Assembly: GCF_003286085.1 (NCBI RefSeq)
Contig: NW_020825350.1
Location: 1,256,404 to 1,320,403 of the forward strand
Direction: 5' to 3'
Length of the DNA stretch: 64,000 nt
Source of the DNA: Drosophila persimilis
Taxonomy: Eukaryota; Arthropoda; Insecta; Diptera; Drosophilidae
Shown piece after piece: positions 1-8,389 of this stretch; position 1 is the first letter of the stretch; each line of letters begins with the position of its first letter. Made by a program: the position numbers and the translations under genes. The notes under the pieces were generated by a model, which saw only the letters and a list, made by a program, of their open reading frames with translations, was not told the DNA's origin and did not search any database.

Positions 1-472
1 CGGAGAAAGAATGTCTGGCCATTGTATGGGCCATCCGCCGGTTGAGGCCATACTTGGAAGGTTATCGCTTCAAGGTGGTCACGGACCACATGGCTCTGAA
101 ATGGTTGAATAGCATAGAAAGTCCGTCGGGAAGAGTGGCGAGATGGGCATTAGAGTTACAGCAGTACGACTTTGAAGTCGCGTACAGGAAAGGACAGCTC
201 AACGTGGTAGCCGACGCACTCTCCCGACAACCGGTGGAGGAGCGAGGCCGTCGAATAAGAAATGAGGAGGGAAAACCTCCAGTAGGCGAGCCGCCCTGCA
301 AGTGGTTAGAGGGCATGGCCGAAAATATCAGAAAAGAATCCCCAAAGTACCCCGACCATGTGGAGAAGGGGGGGAACTTGTACCGGCACATTCCTCACCG
401 GGCCGGGAGCGAAGAAGTCGCCTCGTGGAAGTTATGGGTGCCGAAATATGCCCGAGAAAGGGTTTTAAGGGA
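1..472 (+). pseudogene. A1 pol, RNase H end to integrase zinc-finger start (interrupted)
   Basis: The frame reads the end of the RNase H domain (the TDHMAL motif near nt 80, then [10 protein letters not shown] near nt 200, a usual gypsy RNase H/tether signature), then the linker leading to the HHCC integrase zinc finger. It stops at 472 because the B1 LTR begins at 473. The continuation resumes exactly at 6128 after one copy of the GGGA duplication; joined in register it matches the uninterrupted A2 and A3 pol. The enzyme part would remove genomic RNA during reverse transcription. Its upstream part is outside the window. Confidence 0.9.
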
Positions 473-1523
473 TGTGAGGAAAGGTATTCCCACACATAGG
501 GGGCAGTATAGGGTTAAGCGCTAACGACCGTTATCCGGGGATATCCGGAGGCGGCGAATTCCCGAGGAGAGCGCTCCCGGGGTCCCAAGATGAGAGGGGA
601 GGACCCCTGGGGAGAGAGCAGGGATGACGGAATCGGGCCGGCAGTGGTCCAGCGCATGTCCAAATATGGGCATGAGATCACGCCACCAGCCAGGTCCCGT
701 TGGAGAGCGAGCTGCGGGATGATGGGATCGGGCCGGCAGTGGTCCAGCGCATGACCAAATATGGTCATGAGATCACGCCACCAGCCAGGTCCCGTTGGAA
801 AGCGACAAGGGAATGAAGGAATGCCGATGGAAAAATACGGGCACCGCATGGCGGAAAGTGCCGTTAGCGCCAGGCGGCATCGGCGGCGCCGACGCAGAAG
901 CGAGCCTATAAGAGGAGGGCCGCGACCAGAAAAGGGGACAGTCCACAGACGGAGCCAACACGAGTGAAGTGAATAGTGAGCCACGAAAAGTGAAACCAAG
1001 CAAAGGGAAAAGAACCGTAGCAAGCGAACGCGTTGTGTGAGGATTAAGAGGCGGACTCGAGCGTGCAGCCAAGAGCCAAAGACTCAAATCCCTTGAACCA
1101 ACGGCGCCCCGCTTGAAACACATCCCTTCAGGAGTGAGGCACCCTCGGGCCGAAAAGCCAAGTGAGTCGAGTGAGAGCGAACGCGTCAGGCGCCTGACTG
1201 AGAGGTGGATTTGGGCCCCGTGCCAAGAATCGCTAGCCCCAGTCAGTAGAGCCGGCGGTGCCACGCTTGGCGACGCCGTGGGGGGCCCAGGGAGCAACGC
1301 GCTCATCGGACCACAGAGGAGAGTCGGGAGGAGAACCAGCGCCGGAATCCGCGTAGCGTAAGATAGACTTAAGATACCAATAAAGCATTTCAACATACCA
1401 GTACAAGATCCAACCCGTGCATTCTTACTTGTCGTCGGGGCAACATATAAATATTGTTGCAGCGAGCCTACCGACCGCTGAGCCAGCCCAGCTGCATCAG
1501 ACGGAGAAGAACGGTTCGTTACA
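473..1523 (+). repeat. B1 5' LTR
   Basis: TATA-type box CCTATAAGAGG at 905-915, polyadenylation signal AATAAA at 1379-1384. Two tandem 95-bp units (starting 632 and 727) each contain CCAAATATGG (660-669 and 755-764), which fits the CArG consensus. The ORF-like open frames across it in both strands are LTR shadows. Confidence 0.95.
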
Positions 1524-1525
1524 AC

Positions 1526-1543
1526 TGGCGCCCAACGTGGGGC
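1526..1543 (+). other. B1 primer binding site, tRNA-Lys type
   Basis: TGGCGCCCAACGTGGGGC lies 2 bp after the 5' LTR. It complements the 3' end of a fly tRNA-Lys ending GGGCGCCA. The same 18 nt occur in A2, A3 and B2. Confidence 0.9.
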
Positions 1544-2043
1544 ATAAGCGTCTACCGGCTGGGGAATCGGATGATCCCTGGGTCCGAGGCGCTGCACGGG
1601 GGTGACATCCGCGTCTAAGCCGATCCAGAGACGGGCGGAGCTGGCCACGGGGGGCGGGCCGATGTTGGCAGCACGGGCGAAAGGTTGGAGGACCTGTTGA
1701 TCACGGGCTGGAAGATCGGTCAGCACCTTGGATCGGAACCCAAGGACGAGCTGAAAGAAAAGGCAAGGTGAGATGAGGAACCCAAGAACTCGGGAAGCTT
1801 ACCAGATTCAAGGCGAAGCCAAACAACACGTCGCCAGACCTGGAAGTAGAAAGGGCCAAATAAAAAGAAAATATATATAATATAAAAAAAAAAAAGGAGG
1901 AAGAAGTGGGAAGAAGGCTTACAAAACCAGGGGGCACCCTAGGGTTAACGCGGCGAAAGGCGCGGATAACTTTCAAAACGGGAGCGAGCGAGAGAGCCAG
2001 CTGGAAAGCAAGAGAGAGCCGTCCCACGGGCCCATGTAAGGCA

Positions 2044-2161
2044 CCGTTACAGGGAACGGTGAGCACCGGCACGAGCCCTTATAAAGGAGGGGGCAGCGCG
2101 CGATCAGGTCTTTTCAAAGTGGACCACGTGCGAGGAGAAAAAAAAAAGGAAAGAGTGTAAA
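2044..2161 (+). promoter_or_regulatory. Internal promoter and leader of B1 ORF3
   Basis: TATAAAGGAGG at 2080-2090 lies 82 bp before the ORF3 ATG. CCGTTA (2044-2049) and the inverse AACGGT (2055-2060) lie 20-36 bp upstream of it. The arrangement CCGTTA, then TATA, then GGAGG also occurs in the LTR promoters of both families and upstream of the A ORF3. That transcription starts here is inferred. Confidence 0.55.
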
Positions 2162-4330
2162 ATGCAGCATCATTTGTTAAGATACCTGACGGAGCAGCGA
2201 AAATGGATTCGCCGCGGGTATCCGGCCATAGGTGACATGCAAAGGACGAGCAGGAGTAGGTCCCCGGAGCTCCAGCTATTGGCCTCACCGCTGGTGTCGA
2301 CCGCGGGATCCACGGGACCGACGATGTCCCCGGTGGTATCGACGGGGTACACCGATGAGGGAAGCGATCTGGAGTTGGTGAGCTGGGAGCCGGCACCGCG
2401 GAGGAAACGCGCACACGAGGCGAAGCGCGAGGAGCCCCCGACCAGCCGACGAGAGGAGCCCCGGACCAGCCGACGAGAGGAGCCCCGGACCAGCAGACGC
2501 AAGGAGCCCCGCACCAGCAAGCGCGAGGAGCCCCACGCCGGCGAGCGCGAAGAGCACCGGACCAGTAGGCGCGAGGAGCCTCGCGTCAGCAAGCGCGAGG
2601 AGCCCCACACCGGCAAGCGCGAGGAGTCCCGGGTCAGCAAGCGCGAGGAGCCCCACACCGGCAAGCGCGAGGAGTCCCGAACCAGCAAGCGCGAGGAGCG
2701 GCCTGAGAGAGGAAGGAGGGGGCGCACAACGCGGAAGGAGGAGCCCAGTGAGAGGGTCTCGAAGCGGGCGTCCACCCAGTCGACGCGTACGGCCAGGGAA
2801 GAGGAGTCGTCGGCACGCACAAGGGGGAGGTCGACGGCGCGGCAAAGGGGTCAGCGACCGACAGACCCACAGGTCGAGGAGCGGCAGCCAACGCCGATCG
2901 AAACCGCGGTCAAGGAGCCGCAGGCAACGCCGGCTGACGCCACGGAAGACGACGCGGCCGCTGAGGCACGACGCCTCGCGGAATGGCACCGGCGGTTCGC
3001 GCTGGCCGCGGCGACGGAGGAGCGGAGGCAACGGCGTGTGTGGGAGGACGTCCTGGCGCTGGCAAAGAGGCTGAAGGCCACGCAAGAGGCCGAGAAGGAG
3101 GCGCAAGAAGCGGAGGCGGAGCGCCACAAACGAGACGTCGCGCACCAATGGAGGTGCATTAGCAAGATGCACGCAGCGGAGCAAAAGGAGAGGGCGCGTC
3201 TGCGTACGGAAGCGGAGAAGGCGAGGGCGACGCGGGCGGAGGGCGCGGCAGGCGGGCTGGCGGTGATCTCCAGCGATGAGGAGGAGGCGGAGTGCCCGCC
3301 AGCACCGAGGGCGGCCCGAGTCCAGTCGCCCGAAGAGGAGTGGCAGGAGAGGCTACGACGAGCCGAGGTGGAGGAGGAAGAGCTTTGGCAGCCACCCCCT
3401 GAAGACGTCGAGTCCGAGGAGGAGCCACGGCCGCAGGCCCCACCGTCGCCGGGGGCAGAGGAAGAGCCGCTCCAGAGTCGGCCGCCGGACGACAACGCGC
3501 GCGGCCAAGGGGATCAGCAGCCGCGGCAGCAGCCGCAGCAGCAGCGTCAGCAGCAGCAGCATCAGCAGCAGCAGCAGCAATGGCACGGGCCACAGGGAGC
3601 CGCCATTGGGCCGTTCGTCTCGCAGGAGGTGCGCTCCGCGGTAAGAGACGGCATGTTGTGGCACGTGCAAACGCTGCACATATCTTGGGCCTCGGGGCCC
3701 GCGCCTCAGCAGCCCGAGCAGGAGCCGGGGGAGGCACGACTATGGGAAGAGGCACCACGCGCCAGCGACGAGCGGGACCCGAGGCGGCGGGCACGGCCAC
3801 AGGGGTCGACAGGCGCAGCGGCAGCACCCACGGCCGAAGAGGGCGAGACGGAGAGCACAGCGAACGCGACAACATCACTAGCGGCGGAGGGCCCAGCGGC
3901 GGTACCCGTAGTCGAGGCGGCGACCGATGGCGAAGCGGGCGACGGCGCGGGAGCAACGGCGGAAGCGGAGAAGGACGAGGCAGCGGAGCGCCACTCACCT
4001 GAGCCATGGGAGAAAGGACCGTGGCAATGGCCGGAACCCAGCCATGGCGAGCGACCGAAGCTGGGGCGACAGGCGTCGTGCCCAGGGGAGCGGACGGAGG
4101 CGCGCCGGCCTGAGCTCCAGCGCCAGGCATCGTGGCCACAGACGAGATCGGCGGACAACGCACGGTGGCGGCCCGTCAACCGCGAGGAGTGGCCGGCCGT
4201 CGTCACGCGCTCCCTCGCGCGGATAAAGCCTAACTCAAGGAGGGTGAAGCGCCTGGTCACCGACGGTAGCGTTCGGTATCGGCTGTTGGTGTCCACCGAT
4301 CGGCAGGAGGTATTCCGGGCGGAGTACTGA
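2162..4330 (+). CDS. ORF3 of family B, protein of unknown function, intact (722 aa)
   Basis: Open from an ATG 82 bp after an internal TATA box to a TGA. Residues about 36-50 carry a conserved LQLLASPLVS block. Residues 89-180 are 8-residue repeats of the REEPRTSR type. Residues 265-363 are a charged Ala/Glu/Arg-rich stretch likely to form coiled coil. A Gln run lies near 452-473. A conserved Trp/His core follows (IGPFVSQEVRSAVRDGM then WHVQTLHISWASG, about 481-513), and a conserved basic C-terminus (REEWP...RRVKRLV...RYRLL...EVFR, about 672-722). No signal peptide, transmembrane segment or fusion motif is seen, so the env position is not matched by env content. I know no family for it. A second structural protein, an RNA-binding factor or a regulator are all possible. 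It is the only gene left in this young element. Confidence 0.85.
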   Translation: MQHHLLRYLTEQRKWIRRGYPAIGDMQRTSRSRSPELQLLASPLVSTAGSTGPTMSPVVSTGYTDEGSDLELVSWEPAPRRKRAHEAKREEPPTSRREEPRTSRREEPRTSRRKEPRTSKREEPHAGEREEHRTSRREEPRVSKREEPHTGKREESRVSKREEPHTGKREESRTSKREERPERGRRGRTTRKEEPSERVSKRASTQSTRTAREEESSARTRGRSTARQRGQRPTDPQVEERQPTPIETAVKEPQATPADATEDDAAAEARRLAEWHRRFALAAATEERRQRRVWEDVLALAKRLKATQEAEKEAQEAEAERHKRDVAHQWRCISKMHAAEQKERARLRTEAEKARATRAEGAAGGLAVISSDEEEAECPPAPRAARVQSPEEEWQERLRRAEVEEEELWQPPPEDVESEEEPRPQAPPSPGAEEEPLQSRPPDDNARGQGDQQPRQQPQQQRQQQQHQQQQQQWHGPQGAAIGPFVSQEVRSAVRDGMLWHVQTLHISWASGPAPQQPEQEPGEARLWEEAPRASDERDPRRRARPQGSTGAAAAPTAEEGETESTANATTSLAAEGPAAVPVVEAATDGEAGDGAGATAEAEKDEAAERHSPEPWEKGPWQWPEPSHGERPKLGRQASCPGERTEARRPELQRQASWPQTRSADNARWRPVNREEWPAVVTRSLARIKPNSRRVKRLVTDGSVRYRLLVSTDRQEVFRAEY
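2426..2703 (+). repeat. In-frame 24-bp tandem repeats in ORF3 (REEPxTSR/K units)
   Basis: About eleven imperfect 24-bp units encode REEPRTSR, KREEPHTG and similar. The order and number differ in B2 (46540-46770), so the array changes length by whole codons. Confidence 0.85.
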
Positions 4331-5076
4331 GGAGGTGAGAAGAGAAGAGAAGAGGAGTGAAAAAAAATGGGAAGCAACGGAAATCGAAAAAAAAAACCAC
4401 AAATCTAATATACCCCAATACTCATTTTGAGTATCGGGTATAAAAATAAATAAAATATATTATGGGAAAAAAAAAAGAGAGCACGGTCTTACCTGGCGGC
4501 CGAGGAACGGCGGGGCATCGGGGAAGCTTGAATGAAGGCGGCGGAGGGAGGCGAAGCGGGAGAAAACTTACCCGAAGCATCCAGAGGGCAGGCGGCAGGC
4601 GGGCGCGCCAGCGGAGGGCGGTAGGGAAGACCAAACGCGCACAAGAAAAACAAACAAAACGTCCGGCATCGCGAGGAAATAGTACGTTTTCCAGGCCATT
4701 GAGGGATTCGCGATCCGGAAGTAGAGTACGCACGCTGCGACATATCGAGTAGATCGCAAAGACGACCCTACGCTTTATCGAGTGGAGCGTAAGGGCAACG
4801 CTGTGTCATATCGAGTAGGTCAGAATAGCGACCATTACCCATATCGGGCAGGGGCGACAGAGGCTCCTCCGCGAACCATCGATAGGGGAAAATCGAATCG
4901 ATCGCACGCATTGAAGAGATATGGCAACACCGCCAGGCGCAAGGCCGAAAGAGGGCGCCAGGGACCCCGGTCGAGAACAAAACACGCGCGCGCCGGTCGC
5001 GCGGGTATTTTTGAAACATCCCAAACCTGGGTCGCGGAAAACCGGAGCTTTTCCGCCAATAAAAGAAAGGGGGAAG
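4331..5076 (+). other. B1 3' non-coding region and polypurine tract
   Basis: No gene seen. Holds a short DINE-1-like end (4396-4446), pyrimidine/purine-rich stretches, and the polypurine tract AAAAGAAAGGGGGAAG at 5061-5076 directly before the 3' LTR, which would prime plus-strand DNA. Confidence 0.75.
4396..4446 (-). repeat. Terminal 50 bp of an INE-1/DINE-1-like element inside B1
   Basis: Matches, with few changes, the last 50 bp of the DINE-1-like copy ending at 54757 (ATATACCCCAATACTCATTT, then GTATCGGGTATAAAAA). The matching part of B2 (about 44770-44860) lacks it, so B1 or its recent ancestor gained it. Confidence 0.7.
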
Positions 5077-6127
5077 TGTGAGGAAAGGTATTCCCACACA
5101 TAGGGGGCAGTATAGGGTTAAGCGCTAACGACCGTTATCCGGGGATATCCGGAGGCGGCGAATTCCCGAGGAGAGCGCTCCCGGGGTCCCAAGATGAGAG
5201 GGGAGGACCCCTGGGGAGAGAGCAGGGATGACGGGATCGGGCCGGCAGTGGTCCAGCGCATGTCCAAATATGGGCATGAGATCACGCCACCAGCCAGGTC
5301 CCGTTGGAGAGCGAGCTGCGGGATGATGGGATCGGGCCGGCAGTGGTCCAGCGCATGACCAAATATGGTCATGAGATCACGCCACCAGCCAGGTCCCGTT
5401 GGAAAGCGACAAGGGAATGAAGGAACGCCGATGGAAAAATACGGGCACCGCATGGCGGAAAGTGCCGTTAGCGCCAGGCGGCATCGGCGGCGCCGACGCA
5501 GAAGCGAGCCTATAAGAGGAGGGCCGCGACCAGAAAAGGGGACAGTCCACAGACGGAGCCAACACGAGTGAAGTGAATAGTGAGCCACGAAAAGTGAAAC
5601 CAAGCAAAGGGAAAAGAACCGTAGCAAGCGAACGCGTTGTGTGAGGATTAAGAGGCGGACTCGAGCGTGCAGCCAAGAGCCAAAGACTCAAATCCCTTGA
5701 ACCAACGGCGCCCCGCTTGAAACACATCCCTTCAGGAGTGAGGCACCCTCGGGCCGAAAAGCCAAGTGAGTCGAGTGAGAGCGAACGCGTCAGGCGCCTG
5801 ACTGAGAGGTGGATTTGGGCCCCGTGCCAAGAATCGCTAGCCCCAGTCAGTAGAGCCGGCGGTGCCACGCTTGGCGACGCCGTGGGGGGCCCAGGGAGCA
5901 ACGCGCTCATCGGACCACAGAGGAGAGTCGGGAGGAGAACCAGCGCCGGAATCCGCGTAGCGTAAGATAGACTTAAGATACCAATAAAGCATTTCAACAT
6001 ACCAGTACAAGATCCAACCCGTGCATTCTTACTTGTCGTCGGGGCAACATATAAATATTGTTGCAGCGAGCCTACCGACCGCTGAGCCAGCCCAGCTGCA
6101 TCAGACGGAGAAGAACGGTTCGTTACA
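5077..6127 (+). repeat. B1 3' LTR
   Basis: 1051 bp, same length as the 5' LTR and differing at about two bases. Followed by the GGGA target duplication at 6128-6131 and then the interrupted A1 integrase. Confidence 0.95.
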
Positions 6128-7179
6128 GGGAGAGCCACGATAACCCGGAAGCAGGCCACGCCGGCGGAAGGAGAACCGCGGCACGGGTGGCGGCAAGATA
6201 TTACTGGCCGGGGATGTACAGAGACGTGAGCGCCTACGTGCGGAAGTGCGAACTATGTCTGCGTTTTAAGCCAAGTCAGCTACAAGCGGCAGGGGAAATG
6301 TTGACACAGGTACCGGAAGAACCATGGGCAACGGTATGCGCGGACTTTGTGGGTCCTCTGCCGAGGTCGAAGCATGGGAACTCGATGCTGCTGGTGCTAG
6401 TGGATCGATTCTCAAAATGGACCGAGTTGGTGCCGCTGAGGAAGGCCACAGCCGAGGCACTAATAAAGGCCTGTCGAGAGCGCATAATAGCCCGGTTTGG
6501 GGCGCCCAAAGTCATCATTACGGACAATGGGGTGCAGTTTGCAGGCAGGGCATTTAAAAGATTTCTGGAGCAGCTAGGAGTCCGCCACCAGTTTACGGCG
6601 CCATACACGCCGCAAGAGAATCCGACAGAGCGAACAAACAGAACGATAAAGACCATGATCGCTCAGTTCACCGAGGGTGATCAAAGGTGTTGGGACGAAA
6701 AATGGCCGGAGCTAATGCTGGCCATGAATTCGGGAGTGTCGGATGCAACTGGTTATTCATTCGTGGTGCAAGGAAGGGAACCCCGGCTGCCAAAGGCCCT
6801 ATATGACGAAGAGACGGTAGGCACGGGACAGGGCACAGAGACGCCGGATGAAAATGCGAAGAAGTTAAAAGAGCTGTTTCAGTTGGTACGACGAAACTTG
6901 GAAAGGGCAGCCCAGGATCAGGCCAGGCACTACAACCTGAGAAGAAGACCGTGGAGACCCAAAGTGGGAGAAATCGTATGGGCCAAACAGAACCACCTGT
7001 CCAATGCGGCGGAGGGATTCGCCGCGAAGCTGGCACCAAGGTACGATGGGCCATACCAGATAGAGGACTTTATATCCCCCGTTATCTGCAACTTAAGAAA
7101 GGAGGGCGACAGGAAGAAGAGAACGGCCCACACACGAGACCTGAAACCCCAGCCCGATGAGCGAGAGACGCAGGGGTGA
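6128..7179 (+). pseudogene. A1 pol, integrase (continues from 472, interrupted by B1)
   Basis: Retroviral-type integrase for inserting cDNA. HHCC zinc finger: histidines in HDNPEAGH just after the junction and CELC near 6250. Catalytic D in CADFVGP near 6340, D in TDNGVQF near 6530, E in NPTERTNR near 6625, about 34 residues after the second D. A GPYQI motif (GPY/F module) near 7050. Compared with A2 and A4, two codons (PA before FVVQ) are missing near 6757, an in-frame 6-bp loss. Ends at TGA 7177-7179. Function is lost here because B1 splits the gene; the part itself is open. Confidence 0.92.
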
Positions 7180-8151
7180 GGGGGAATGGATAGAATGGGT
7201 CGCCCTAAAAGGGTCACGCAGGACCAGGAACGGTAGAGTGCCACGCAGGACACTGGGGAAGGGTGCCGCGCAGGACACACACGAGACTCGTCAGCACGCA
7301 GGGTGACGGACTGGTGCACTTAGATCTAAATAAAAAAAAAGGAAGAACAGGAAAGCCGTGGTGGGAAAGATCTGAAAAAAAAAGGTGAAAGTTAGTAGGA
7401 ATAAAGAAAAATAAAGCCAGAAGAGGAAAAGCTCAGCAAACCTGAACAGGACACGCGTCCCCAAAGCTGGGAGGCGAATCCGGGGTCGGGGAGGGTAATC
7501 TCAGGCGGCGGATGACCAAAGAAAACCCAGGGGCCAGGCTCACGCCTCAACGCGGTCTCGCAGGGCAACTACGAGCGTCGGGCCGGAACGACGGGTGCCG
7601 CTCATGCGTAGTCTACCGGGCGAGGAGTCGGATGATCCTCGGGCCGAGCCACTGTGTGAGGGAGACGCCGGTCAAAAGAGTCCGGCCGGTGGCGCGTAGG
7701 AGTTGCCCTGGGATGTGAGCCAAAGATTCCAGCCCGGGCGAAGGGTCGGAGGACCCATTGTTCACGAGCGGAATCGCGGCAAGCGGCCCGCATTGAGGGC
7801 AGAGGGCGAGCTGGAAAGGGAGAAAGGGTTAAGTAAAAGTCATCCGGGTCGGGAGAACTCACCCAGGCCAAGGAGGGTCCAATCAGCACGGGATGAAGAA
7901 GACAAGTCGACGGTAGCATGGAATTAAATAGCAATTAAAATAAAAACAAATAAAGGGCTGAATTAAAAAAAAAAGAGAAATATATATAAGCACAAACGGG
8001 AAGGGGGTGGGTCCATTAAAGATGGAAAAATGTTATCCATCAGCCAACAAAGAAACGCGGCGAGAACACAACAGTAAAAAAAAGAAAGACAAGGCGAAAT
8101 CGGATAGAGAGCGGAGAGCGCGTCGGTACTCACCCAACCAGGGGAAAGATG
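7180..8151 (+). other. Post-pol spacer of A1
   Basis: No gene supported. Starts with the CACGCAGGAC array, then a purine-rich stretch, then sequence shared with the spacers of A2, A3 and A4 in the same relative place. Short open frames here do not persist between copies. Confidence 0.75.
7215..7276 (+). repeat. Iterated CACGCAGGAC motif after the pol stop
   Basis: CACGCAGGAC at 7215-7224 and 7242-7251 and the variant CGCGCAGGAC at 7267-7276, spaced 25-27 bp. The motif recurs after pol in A2, A3, A4 and, inverted, three times in B2 (47985, 48038, 48106). Confidence 0.7.
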
Positions 8152-8296
8152 CCGTTAGAGAGCGCGGCCTGTAGAGAGACGAGGCTGAGGGCCATGAGTA
8201 CACACGTAACAACCGTTAGAACCAGGCAAGAGAGACCGAAACCCGGCGCACCGGCACCGTTAGAGGGAACGACTGGTAATGCAACGCGGGTATATA
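8152..8296 (+). promoter_or_regulatory. Internal promoter of A1 ORF3
   Basis: Three CCGTTAGA sites (CCGTTA at 8152-8157, 8213-8218, 8257-8262) precede TATATAGGAGGG at 8291. The best ORF3 ATG (8390, context AAAAAGATGG) lies about 100 bp downstream. CCGTTA is the complement of TAACGG, which fits the Myb site YAACNG. Promoter activity is inferred. Confidence 0.55.
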
Positions 8297-8389
8297 GGAG
8301 GGTGGAAAACGGAACAACGGACACTTGAAGGTAATTATCACCAAGGAGAAGCAGGAGAAATCGAAGCAAAAAAAAAAAAGGAAAAAAAG

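Larger units (their letters stand above)
473..6127 (+). mobile_element. Non-autonomous LTR retrotransposon B1 (family B): LTR-PBS-ORF3-LTR, gag and pol deleted
   Basis: Two 1051-bp LTRs (473-1523 and 5077-6127) beginning TGTGAGG and ending GTTACA flank 3553 bp. The insertion is bounded by a 4-bp GGGA duplication. Just after the PBS the sequence jumps to the post-pol spacer of full-length B2 (near 47660 on the opposite strand), so roughly 5 kb of gag and pol is missing. Only ORF3 (2162-4330) remains as a long gene. The LTRs differ at about two positions (near 627 versus 5231, and 820 versus 5424), so the insertion is recent. Mobilisation would need Gag-Pol supplied by a relative. Confidence 0.93.

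Noticed and set aside
773..1726. 317-codon minus-strand open frame over the B1 5' LTR, and similar frames in each LTR copy
   Set aside because: Crosses the LTR, PBS and spacer; present only because the LTR is GC-rich. No start context, no motif.
3517..3580. CAG run as a disease-type or stand-alone microsatellite
   Set aside because: It lies in frame inside ORF3 and is mirrored in the other ORF3 copies, so it is part of the protein.
2162..4330. ORF3 as an env gene
   Set aside because: Position fits, but there is no signal peptide, membrane span, furin site or Cys-rich ectodomain.
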